From positions 1 to 11,079 of the forward strand of contig JBBTTY010000016.1 of NCBI GenBank assembly GCA_038063975.1: 11,079 nt of DNA, written 5' to 3'. This DNA is from UBA6065 sp038063975 (GTDB lineage Bacteria > Patescibacteriota > Minisyncoccia > Phycocordibacterales > UBA6065). Shown here piece after piece: positions 1 through 5,623 of the stretch. Within the stretch, counting starts at the first letter, position 1; every line of letters starts with the position of its first letter. The notes under the pieces were generated by a model. The model made no database searches. It worked only from the letters and a program-made list of their open reading frames with translations, and was not told where the DNA came from. Both the position numbers and the translations under genes were made by a program.

Positions 1-365
1 AAGGTCTAGTAGGTGTCGGTCTCGGCAAGGGAAGCGATACCGCTCTGGCCATAGACAAGGCGACCAGGCATGCCAAGAAAAATATGATAAAAGTCAATAC
101 GACAAAAGGCATGTCCATTCCTCATGAAGTTTCTGCAAAATATTCTTCGGCCCGTATCGTACTCCGTCCTGTAAAAGACCGCGGTCTGGTTGCTGGTTCG
201 GCGGTGAGAACCGTTCTCGAACTGGCCGGCCTCAAAAATATTGCCGCCAAAATCATTTCTCCTTCAAAAAATAAATTAAATATCGCCCGCGCGCCTATCG
301 ATGCTATCGAGCATCTCACTCTCACTCGTGAAACCGGATCAAAAAAAGCCGAATCGCCTAAATAA
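1..365 (+). CDS. rpsE: 30S ribosomal protein uS5, C-terminal part (5' end outside window)
   Basis: The frame is open from base 3 and gives 120 residues to the TAA at 363-365; the true start lies left of the window. uS5 helps form the decoding and mRNA-entry region of the small subunit. The visible part begins inside the family's glycine-rich GLGKGSDTALAIDKAT stretch, followed by the HAKKNMIKV segment, the RIVLRPVKDRGLVAG block and the SAVRTVLELAGLKNI helix, all characteristic of uS5. It should be read as one ORF with the upstream sequence; the ATG at 84 is internal. It is followed after 33 bases by rplO, with no rpmD (uL30) between them, unlike the standard spc operon. The tail after residue ATLTRE-like region is short and Lys/Ser-rich. 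Identification is secure. Confidence 0.97.
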   Translation, partial: GLVGVGLGKGSDTALAIDKATRHAKKNMIKVNTTKGMSIPHEVSAKYSSARIVLRPVKDRGLVAGSAVRTVLELAGLKNIAAKIISPSKNKLNIARAPIDAIEHLTLTRETGSKKAESPK

Positions 366-398
366 TTAACAAATAATTCGCAGAATAACTTAAAAACT

Positions 399-842
399 AT
401 GCAAATTCACGATCTAAAAAGAAAGACGCCAAATACAAAAAATCCTAGCATAGGACGTGGAGGCAAGCGTGGCAAAACTAGCGGCCGAGGCACAAAAGGT
501 CAGGATGCCAGAGCGGGACGCAAGAAACGTCCAGAGCTTCGCGATTTCATAAAGAGAATTCCAAAATTGCGTGGCCGAGGCAAAAATTCTTTCAAATCTT
601 TTGCTCCACGCGCCGAGGTAGTTCTCCTCTCTATGCTCGAAAAGAATTTCAAAGAGGGCGATCGCATCGAACCGTCTTCCATCATAGCCAAAGGCATCAT
701 AGAGAGAACCGAAGGCAATTTTCCTCGTATAAAAATTCTCTCTGGCGGGGAAATTACAAAAAAATTGATTATTTCAGGCGTTGAAATTTCCGCCAGTGCA
801 AAGGCGGCTATTGAAAAAGCTGGCGGAGTGGTGCATGCTTAG
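399..842 (+). CDS. rplO: 50S ribosomal protein uL15
   Basis: 147 residues, the normal length for bacterial uL15. The protein folds late into the large subunit, with a long N-terminal extension reaching into 23S rRNA. The N-terminal region is very basic and glycine-rich: the segment GRGGKRGKTSGRGTKGQ at about residues 19-35 is the uL15 rRNA-binding signature. The C-terminal globular part ends in ISGVEISASAKAAIEKAGG, matching the family's closing helix (sAkeaIekaGG). The ATG at 399 is preceded by an A/T-rich stretch without a Shine-Dalgarno sequence. It sits between rpsE and secY in an operon; 18 bases separate its stop from the secY ATG. Nothing is unusual in the protein itself. Confidence 0.97.
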   Translation: MQIHDLKRKTPNTKNPSIGRGGKRGKTSGRGTKGQDARAGRKKRPELRDFIKRIPKLRGRGKNSFKSFAPRAEVVLLSMLEKNFKEGDRIEPSSIIAKGIIERTEGNFPRIKILSGGEITKKLIISGVEISASAKAAIEKAGGVVHA

Positions 843-860
843 GTCGCAAATCACACTTCA

Positions 861-2132
861 ATGAATACTTTTTTAAGCAAACTCTCACATATTTTCCGAG
901 ACCGTGACCTGCGCAAGCGCATTCTCTTTGTCATTGCCGCTCTCGTTCTCTTTCGTTTATTCACCACTATTCCAATTCCGGGCATTGATACAGCAAAACT
1001 GGCATCTCTTTTCGCAAACAGTCAGTTCCTAGGCCTACTCAATATATTTTCCGGAGGAGGACTGGCAAATCTCTCCATAGTCATGCTCGGTGTTGGTCCG
1101 TACATCACTGCGTCGATTATCATGCAGCTCCTCACTATCATGATTCCCAGTCTCAAGGCTCTCTATCAAGAAGAAGGCGAGGCGGGACGAGCCAAATTTG
1201 CTCAATATTCCCGGAGACTCTCTCTGCCTCTCGCCATGATTCAGGCATTCAGTTTCATTATTATATTTCAGCGTCAGGGAATCATTCCTGATCTCGAGCC
1301 CTTTGCACTTCTTCTGAACGTTCTGGTTATTACTGGTGGCTCCATGCTTCTCATGTGGCTCGGCGAGCTCATAACCGAATTTGGCATGGGCAACGGTACA
1401 TCTCTCATTATATTTGCTGGTATCGTAGCATCTCTACCTACTGCCATATCAGGAACAATAGCCGCATATAATCCGAGCCAGCTTCCTTTGTATGTAGGTA
1501 TTATCGCTCTCGCTCTGATTGTCGTTTATGCAGTGGTGTTTATAACGGAAGCGGAGAGGCCGATTCCGGTGACGTATGCAAAACAAGTCCGAGGTATGAA
1601 AGTCTACGGTGGCGTTTCGACATATCTACCTCTACGTCTCAATCAAGCCGGCGTCATTCCGATCATATTTGCTTTGTCTATCATGCTTTTTCCTCAAATG
1701 CTCTTCAATTTTTTTGCTACGTCTAGCAATGCAATTCTCCAGAGTATTTCATCTGTCGGTCTCTCTCTCATAAACAACAGTTTGCTCTATAATAGTTTTT
1801 ATTTTATCCTCGTTTTTGCCTTTACTTATTTTTACACGGCAGTGACATTTGATCCTATCCAGATTTCAGAAAATCTCCAAAAATCAGGGGCTTTTATCCC
1901 GGGTGTTCGTCCTGGTCAGCCGACAGCAGAATATCTTTCAAAGATTGTCACACGTATCACTTTGGTCGGCGCATTATTTCTCGGTTTGATTGCTGTTTTA
2001 CCTCTGCTTCTCCAATCAGCTTCTGGAATAACTACTCTGGCTATCGGTGGTACAGGCTTGCTCATCGTGGTGTCCGTAGTTCTAGACGTCGTCAAAAAAA
2101 TGGATGCGCAGGTGAATATGAGGGAGTACTAA
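861..2132 (+). CDS. secY: Preprotein translocase subunit SecY
   Basis: 423 residues, typical for bacterial SecY, the channel of the Sec translocon. It opens with the amphipathic FRDRDLRKRILFVIAALVLFR segment, then IPIPGID, with the plug region around residues 55-75 (NIFSGGGLANLSIVMLGVG is characteristic). About ten hydrophobic helices follow. Family landmarks seen are PYITASIIMQLL, the cytosolic EGEAGRAKFAQYSRR loop, GMGNGTSLIIFAGI, the basic cytoplasmic loop TEAERPIPVTYAKQVRG, the FYTAVTFDP segment and the IPGVRPGQPTAEYL loop. The end, DVVKKMDAQVNMREY, matches the normal SecY C terminus. It follows rplO by 18 bases and shares its transcript. It is the export route for the signal-peptide protein at 7824-9251. 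Confidence 0.98.
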   Translation: MNTFLSKLSHIFRDRDLRKRILFVIAALVLFRLFTTIPIPGIDTAKLASLFANSQFLGLLNIFSGGGLANLSIVMLGVGPYITASIIMQLLTIMIPSLKALYQEEGEAGRAKFAQYSRRLSLPLAMIQAFSFIIIFQRQGIIPDLEPFALLLNVLVITGGSMLLMWLGELITEFGMGNGTSLIIFAGIVASLPTAISGTIAAYNPSQLPLYVGIIALALIVVYAVVFITEAERPIPVTYAKQVRGMKVYGGVSTYLPLRLNQAGVIPIIFALSIMLFPQMLFNFFATSSNAILQSISSVGLSLINNSLLYNSFYFILVFAFTYFYTAVTFDPIQISENLQKSGAFIPGVRPGQPTAEYLSKIVTRITLVGALFLGLIAVLPLLLQSASGITTLAIGGTGLLIVVSVVLDVVKKMDAQVNMREY

Positions 2133-2178
2133 ATCTCGCAAAATAGTTTGGAATCTGGCGTCAATTAGAGCTTTGATA

Positions 2179-2184
2179 TAGACT
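2179..2184 (+). promoter_or_regulatory. Possible -10 box of adk
   Basis: TAGACT (4 of 6 to TATAAT) ends 7 bases before the adk ATG at 2192, the same geometry as the clearer promoters in this window. TTGATA lies just upstream but too close to be a matched -35. This is a weak match and adk may simply be read from the upstream operon. Confidence 0.35.
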
Positions 2185-2191
2185 AAAAGCC

Positions 2192-2800
2192 ATGAAACCA
2201 ATTACATGTGTTTTCTTTGGAAAATCAGGATCTGGCAAGGGTACGCAGGCGGCATTACTCATGAAGACTTGCGAGAGGCTGGATCCGAAGAATAAGTTTA
2301 TTTATGTAGAAACTGGCCAGCGTTTTCGGGGTTTTGCAGAAGATAGTGGAACGTATACAGCAAAACTGACAAAAGAAGTAATGCACGCTGGCGGTCTCAT
2401 GCCGGCTTTTATTCCTATTTGGACATGGGCAAGTTTACTTGTGGATGAAATTAAAACCGGTCGTGAGCATATGGTATTTGACGGTGTTTCGAGACGGATA
2501 GATGAAGCACCGATATTGGATTCCGCTCTTCAGTTTTATAGACGCCAAAAACCGACAATTCTATTTCTCGATATTCATCATGAAGAAGCCAAAAAACGTC
2601 TCTTGAAGCGTGGCAGACATGATGATAAAGAAGAAAAAATTACCGAACGTCTGCGCTGGTTTGAAGCGGATGCTATGAAGGCTGTGAATTATTTTGAAAA
2701 AAATCCGTATTACAATTTCGTAAAAATAAACGGTGACCAAGTGATAGAAAAAGTTCACGAAGATATTTTGAAAGCTCTAGGTATACAAGGCAGGCTTTAA
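2192..2800 (+). CDS. adk: Adenylate kinase-family nucleoside monophosphate kinase, divergent short form
   Basis: 202 residues. The expected role is phosphotransfer between ATP and AMP, or another NMP, in the cytoplasm. It has a perfect P-loop, GKSGSGKGT (10-18), an NMP-binding-like region ETGQRFR (40-46) with HAGGLMP (65-71), a core FDGVSRR (96-102) and a C-terminal GRHDDKEEKITERLRWF (141-157) matching the family's R-x-DD-x-E-x(n)-RL pattern. The zinc or long LID domain is absent, so this is the short type. Two departures from canonical Adk: the FDGFPR signature is FDGVSR, replacing the cis-proline, and STGDLLR is ETGQRFR. It lies in the place of adk, between secY and map, which supports the name, but NMP specificity could differ (for example CMP or UMP). 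ATG at 2192; 59 bases after secY. Confidence 0.85.
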   Translation: MKPITCVFFGKSGSGKGTQAALLMKTCERLDPKNKFIYVETGQRFRGFAEDSGTYTAKLTKEVMHAGGLMPAFIPIWTWASLLVDEIKTGREHMVFDGVSRRIDEAPILDSALQFYRRQKPTILFLDIHHEEAKKRLLKRGRHDDKEEKITERLRWFEADAMKAVNYFEKNPYYNFVKINGDQVIEKVHEDILKALGIQGRL

Positions 2801-2820
2801 TCAGATTTTAATACAAATTT

Positions 2821-2826
2821 TAATAT
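2821..2826 (+). promoter_or_regulatory. Possible -10 box of map
   Basis: TAATAT (4 of 6 to TATAAT) ends 5 bases before the map ATG. The surroundings are A/T-rich, so a chance match is likely. Listed only because the position fits the -10-to-ATG spacing seen elsewhere in the window. Confidence 0.25.
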
Positions 2827-2831
2827 TTAGA

Positions 2832-3605
2832 ATGGCCGTTAGAATAAAAACTCAAAAAGACATTGAAATCCTACGCCAAGGAGGTCGTCGACATGCTTTT
2901 ATTTTGAACGAAGTAGCCAAAGCAGTAGCTCCGGGTGTTTCCACCAGAAATCTCGACAACTTGGCGGCGCAACTTATCAGAGAAGGAGGCGATAGAGCCG
3001 CATTTTTAGGCTATAAACCATATGGAGCAAAACGCACATATCCGGCGAGCCTCTGCGTATCAGTTAATGATGCAGTTGTGCACGGTATTCCGAATGAAAT
3101 GATGTATATTTTGAAAGAAGGTGATATTGTTTCTCTCGATTTGGGTCTCGAGCATAGAGGTCTTATCACAGATATGGCCGTGACCGTGCCTGTGGGAAAA
3201 ATTGATGTTAAAGCAAAAAAACTGATCAAAGTCACAAAAGATGCTTTAGCGCTGGCAATAAAATCTGCAAAGCCCGGCGCAACGACGGGCGACATAGGCG
3301 AGGTCATAGAATCTTTTGTTGTTCCTTTTGGCTTTGGTATTGTCGAAGAATTAGCCGGACATGGTGTAGGTTATAGTGTTCATGAAGATCCTTATATACC
3401 AAATTATGGTAAAGCCGGAGAGGGCGAGCCTCTAGTTCCCGGTATGGTCATAGCTATAGAGCCGATTATCAATGAGGGCACAAAAAAAATTAAATTAGAT
3501 CGAGATGGTTATACTTATCGAACCGTAGACGGCAAGAGAAGTGCCCATTTCGAACATACTGTTGTTATTACGGAAAAAAACTGTGAGATACTGACAAAAA
3601 TCTGA
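2832..3605 (+). CDS. map: Methionine aminopeptidase, type I
   Basis: 257 residues, the usual length of type Ia MetAP, which removes the initiator methionine from nascent proteins with a two-metal centre. All metal ligands are visible: D103 and D114 (SLDLG...LITDMA), H177 (GHGVGYSVHEDP), E210 (IAIEPI) and E241 (HFEHTVVITE). The substrate-binding H84 is in VVHGIPNE. No N-terminal zinc-finger extension is present. The ATG at 2832 follows adk by 31 bases with no Shine-Dalgarno sequence. Position after secY-adk is the classical spc layout, but the usual next genes (infA, rpmJ, rpsM) are absent and ndk follows. The TGA stop at 3603-3605 also forms the TGN part of the putative ndk promoter. Identification is secure. 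Confidence 0.97.
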   Translation: MAVRIKTQKDIEILRQGGRRHAFILNEVAKAVAPGVSTRNLDNLAAQLIREGGDRAAFLGYKPYGAKRTYPASLCVSVNDAVVHGIPNEMMYILKEGDIVSLDLGLEHRGLITDMAVTVPVGKIDVKAKKLIKVTKDALALAIKSAKPGATTGDIGEVIESFVVPFGFGIVEELAGHGVGYSVHEDPYIPNYGKAGEGEPLVPGMVIAIEPIINEGTKKIKLDRDGYTYRTVDGKRSAHFEHTVVITEKNCEILTKI

Positions 3606-3611
3606 TATACT
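3603..3611 (+). promoter_or_regulatory. Extended -10 promoter of ndk, overlapping the map stop codon
   Basis: TGA-TATACT: the -10 hexamer TATACT (3606-3611) is preceded by TGA, which is the map stop codon and supplies the TG of an extended -10. The ATG of ndk follows 9 bases later, so the transcript would start at or just before the ATG. Confidence 0.55.
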
Positions 3612-3620
3612 TTGAAACCT

Positions 3621-4229
3621 ATGGCGCATCAAAAAGAAGAACGCACGCTTGTCATTATAAAACCAGATGGGGTTCAGAGGAGTCTGGTGGGAGAAATCAT
3701 CGGCCGTTTTGAACGTATTGGTCTCAAAATCGTGGCAGAAAAAATGCTCGTACCCACATCTCCACATATCGAGGCGCATTATACTCTGGATCCGGAATGG
3801 AGAGTGAAAACGGGAGAGAAAACAATCAAATCGTATAGAGATAAAGGGCAAAAACATCCATTGAGCGATAATCCTATAGAGATAACAGCTGTTATTCTAG
3901 AAAAACTCAAAAAATATATGACCAGCGGGCCGGTAATCGCTATGGTTTTAGAAGGCGCTCATGCAGTTTCCATAGTTCGCAAGGTTGTCGGTGGCACAGA
4001 GCCTCTCACTTCGGATGTGGGTACTATTCGCGGTGATTTTGTTTTGGATTCATATCAAATGGCTGATCAGGACGGCCGTTCAGTGCGCAATCTCATTCAC
4101 GCTTCCGGATCGCCTGCTGAAGCTGAAATGGAAATCAAGCATTGGTTTTCTCCAAATGAAATTATTGACTATCGTCATATCCAAGAAGAAATTCTCTATG
4201 ATGTAAATCTGGACGGTATTTTGGAATAA
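3621..4229 (+). CDS. ndk: Nucleoside diphosphate kinase, enlarged form
   Basis: NDPK transfers the gamma-phosphate of NTPs to NDPs through a phosphohistidine. Start chosen at ATG 3621 (202 residues); a TTG at 3612 would add three residues but overlaps the promoter spacer. Landmarks: TLVIIKPDGVQR (9-20) with K14, GEIIGRFERIGLKIVAEKM, SGPVIAMVLEG (102-112), TIRGDF (135-140) and the catalytic NLIHASGS (157-164) with H160. It then has AEMEIKHWFSPNEIIDY. The family is usually about 140 residues; this one has roughly 20-25 extra residues between AHY (52-54) and SGPV, and about 13 between RGDF and RNLIH (SYQMADQDGRSV-like), plus a C-terminal extension. Similar large NDPKs are, to my knowledge, common in CPR and archaea-like groups; fold retention is inferred. 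Confidence 0.93.
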   Translation: MAHQKEERTLVIIKPDGVQRSLVGEIIGRFERIGLKIVAEKMLVPTSPHIEAHYTLDPEWRVKTGEKTIKSYRDKGQKHPLSDNPIEITAVILEKLKKYMTSGPVIAMVLEGAHAVSIVRKVVGGTEPLTSDVGTIRGDFVLDSYQMADQDGRSVRNLIHASGSPAEAEMEIKHWFSPNEIIDYRHIQEEILYDVNLDGILE

Positions 4230-4313
4230 TCTATCCACCAAAAATCAGCACAAAAAACACAAAAATCAGACGTTAGACGAGTCATTTTTTTTGTTTCCGA
4301 TTTTATTTTTCTC

Positions 4314-4341
4314 TTGCAGTGATTGTCGAGAGGTCTATAAT
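4314..4341 (+). promoter_or_regulatory. Strong promoter of the structured RNA
   Basis: TTGCAG (4314-4319), 16-base spacer, TATAAT (4336-4341). This is the only promoter in the window with both a good -35 and a perfect -10. Start expected near 4347-4349. Unlike the protein-gene promoters here, no ATG follows closely, which fits a non-coding transcript. Confidence 0.7.
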
Positions 4342-4346
4342 CATAA

Positions 4347-4508
4347 GTAGGGTTATTCGAGATATCAACTCTATAACATTTTTTTAGGGAGACTCATATC
4401 GTTTTGCACCTTGGTGCTCTACTGCGGTCACCCACCTAGTTTATACTAGGGACGATATCCGGATGACCCGATAGAAAAACTGCTCGTGAAAATGAGCGGT
4501 TTTTCTAT
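4347..4508 (+). ncRNA. Candidate structured non-coding RNA, family not recognised
   Basis: About 160 nt between a strong promoter and a strong terminator, in the 325-base gap 4230-4554, with no convincing ORF. Pairings I can see: GTTAT/ATAAC (4352-4356 with 4373-4377) enclosing GAG/CTC (4359-4361 with 4369-4371), followed by seven T; ATATCGT with ACGATAT (4396-4402 with 4452-4458); GCAC/GTGC hairpin (4406-4417); CCTAG/CTAGG hairpin (4435-4450). Alternatives that compete or cross are GGGTTAT with ATGACCC (4350-4356 with 4463-4469, one G-U), which would close the whole molecule, and GGTCA with TGACC (4426-4430 with 4464-4468), a pseudoknot. No tmRNA, SRP or RNase P landmarks were found. It could be a 6S-like regulator, a standalone sRNA, or a riboswitch or attenuator for the membrane gene at 4555. 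The rest of the gap (4230-4313) is A/T-rich with no feature beyond a T8 run near 4285. Confidence 0.65.
4471..4508 (+). terminator. Intrinsic terminator of the structured RNA
   Basis: Inverted repeat with 15-base arms, ATAGAAAAACTGCTC (4471-4485) and 4494-4508, loop GTGAAAAT, one T-G wobble. The outer A/T part gives the U tract on either strand, so it could work in both directions. It lies only 46 bases before the ATG at 4555. Confidence 0.85.
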
Positions 4509-4539
4509 AATAAAAACACGAACACTTCTTTTGCTTATT

Positions 4540-4548
4540 TGTTATACT
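4540..4548 (+). promoter_or_regulatory. Extended -10 promoter of the gene at 4555
   Basis: TGT-TATACT with TATACT at 4543-4548, ending 6 bases before the ATG at 4555. No -35 resembling TTGACA at the right distance. Its presence between the terminator and the gene suggests the gene is transcribed independently of the RNA upstream. Confidence 0.6.
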
Positions 4549-4554
4549 ATTTCC

Positions 4555-4932
4555 ATGTTTTGGAATAAGTATTTTTGGCCGTCTTTTTTGGTCATGATTC
4601 TAGTTGTAGGTTTGCACTGGTTCGCTTTATTGAATGATATATATGATACCGTCCAATGGTACGACATAGTCATGCATTTTCTGGGCGGTTTGTGGGTTTT
4701 TCTCTTTGTTCTCTGGGCGATTCACACACAATATGGCAGGTTTTTTTTAAAGCACGCATCCATACGTAATCTCATTTTTTTTGTGCTAGTGGTAGGTGTT
4801 TTGTGGGAGATTCTAGAAATTGTTTTGGGTTTTATGCATTTTTCTGATCCAGGATATGGTTTTGATGTGTTCAAAGATCTAGTAATAGATATACTCGGAG
4901 CAATTTGTGGCTCTATTTTTTATAAAAAGTGA
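4555..4932 (+). CDS. Small integral membrane protein, DUF2238/YjdF-like
   Basis: 125 residues when started at ATG 4555; an in-frame GTG at 4486 would place the start inside the terminator loop and across the promoter, so it was not used. Four hydrophobic stretches at about 8-25, 40-56, 72-90 and 106-122. Polar residues inside or beside the helices are regularly placed: D37 and H41 in YDIVMHFLGG, W84-E85 and E88 in LWEILEI, D104, D108 and D112 with G115 and G119 in DVFKDLVIDILGAICG. The order D/HFLGG, WE..E, D...DL..D..GA resembles the DUF2238/YjdF group of inner-membrane proteins, whose function is unknown to me. The gene runs toward rplT with only 13 bases between stop codons. Promoter appears to be its own and leaderless. 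Confidence 0.75.
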   Translation: MFWNKYFWPSFLVMILVVGLHWFALLNDIYDTVQWYDIVMHFLGGLWVFLFVLWAIHTQYGRFFLKHASIRNLIFFVLVVGVLWEILEIVLGFMHFSDPGYGFDVFKDLVIDILGAICGSIFYKK

Positions 4933-4945
4933 AAGAACATATTTT

Positions 4946-5290
4946 TTACTTTACTTGTGCCACAAAACGATCAAAAGTTGGAGGATTGTGCTCGGCGAGG
5001 TCGGCTAGGATTTTGCGATCTACAATAATGCCCTGTTTTTTTACTCGGCCCATAAATTTAGAATATGAAATGCCTTTGGCGTCTAGAGCGGCATTGATTT
5101 TGATTATCCAAAGATTTCGGCGATCACCCTTTTTGTCTCGACGATGAACGAAAGCATATGCGCCGGCGTGCATCAGAGCCTCATTGGCTGCGGCTTCGTT
5201 TGTCCCACGGCGAAAGCGATAGCCTTTTGCCGCTCGCAGTACGTTTCGGCGATTTTTCAGTGCATTAACTGCTTTTTTTACTCGTGCCAT
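4946..5290 (-). CDS. rplT: 50S ribosomal protein bL20
   Basis: 114 residues, normal length. bL20 is needed early in large-subunit assembly and in other bacteria represses its own operon. The sequence starts MARVKKAV, then the long basic N-terminal helix with RRNVLRAAKGYRFRR (14-28), AYAFVHRRDKKGDRRNLWIIKINAA (the family's strongest block, about 44-68), YSKFMGRVKKQGI and DRKILADLA. ATG at 5288-5290; 38 A/T-rich bases separate it from rpmI upstream and no Shine-Dalgarno sequence is present. Last gene of infC-rpmI-rplT. Its stop lies 13 bases from the stop of the convergent membrane gene; a weak AAGT(G)AAA/TTTACTT pairing across 4929-4960 is the only terminator-like element seen there. Confidence 0.97.
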   Translation of the reverse strand: MARVKKAVNALKNRRNVLRAAKGYRFRRGTNEAAANEALMHAGAYAFVHRRDKKGDRRNLWIIKINAALDAKGISYSKFMGRVKKQGIIVDRKILADLAEHNPPTFDRFVAQVK

Positions 5291-5328
5291 GTTTGTGAAT
5301 TAAATAAAAATTAAATAAAAAAGAGAAA

Positions 5329-5517
5329 TTAACGAAGACCAGAGAGAAAGCGCGATTTTTCCTTGTTGGTCATGTGAAAAGCCGTGGTGGTGGCCTTTCT
5401 TATCTGCGAACGGCCACTTTCCTTTGCATTGAAATGGTTTTGGCCGGTTCGACGGACGAGAATTTTGCCATTTTTCGTCACTTTGAGCCGTTTTGCGTAT
5501 GATTTGTTGGTTTTCAT
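5329..5517 (-). CDS. rpmI: 50S ribosomal protein bL35
   Basis: 62 residues starting at the ATG at 5515-5517; an upstream TTG at 5535 would add six residues (MQLIFS) with no family support. The protein begins MKTNKSYAKRLKVTKNGKILVRR, matching the bL35 pattern of a Lys/Ser-rich start followed by KxTgxGKikrr, and includes GQNHFNAKES and the KATTTAFHMTNKEK segment close to the family's R..l...v......k....l. It binds 23S rRNA in the large subunit. Second gene of the infC-rpmI-rplT operon, 106 bases after infC, an unusually large gap filled by a hairpin (see 5541-5587). Confidence 0.95.
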   Translation of the reverse strand: MKTNKSYAKRLKVTKNGKILVRRTGQNHFNAKESGRSQIRKATTTAFHMTNKEKSRFLSGLR

Positions 5518-5540
5518 GGAGAAAATTAATTGCAAGAAAA

Positions 5541-5567
5541 AATAAGAGCCCTATTACCGTTTGGGCT
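5541..5567 (-). terminator. Terminator-like hairpin between infC and rpmI (possible attenuator)
   Basis: Read on the minus strand: AGCCC (complement of 5563-5567), 11-base loop, GGGCT (complement of 5547-5551), then CTTATTTTTTCTT. This is a short intrinsic-terminator shape inside an operon. It lies between infC and rpmI, so it could reduce or condition transcription of rpmI-rplT. The 5-bp stem is short, so strength is uncertain. Confidence 0.45.
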
Positions 5568-5587
5568 GTTAAAAGACAGTCTAACAG
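5566..5587 (-). repeat. Second hairpin overlapping the first
   Basis: CTGTTA (5566-5571) and TAACAG (5582-5587) form a perfect 6-bp inverted repeat with a 10-base loop. Bases 5566-5567 belong both to this stem and to the terminator-like stem, so the two cannot fully form together. That is the arrangement expected of alternative structures in a leader. Confidence 0.4.
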
Positions 5588-5623
5588 ATTAAGGCATTTT
5601 GTAAAGGCAATTAAACGGATCAA

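Noticed and set aside
3495..3857. Minus-strand open frame over map/ndk
   Set aside because: Antisense to conserved catalytic regions of two well-identified genes; no family resemblance.
4347..4508. tmRNA, SRP RNA or RNase P RNA
   Set aside because: Too short for tmRNA and RNase P, no T-arm or CCA-like end, no GGTCAGG/GGAAGGAAGC-type SRP apex, no RNase P core sequence.
4486..4554. In-frame N-terminal extension of the membrane protein from a GTG at 4486
   Set aside because: It starts inside the terminator loop and crosses the -10 box at 4543-4548; the peptide has no family support. ATG 4555 was used.
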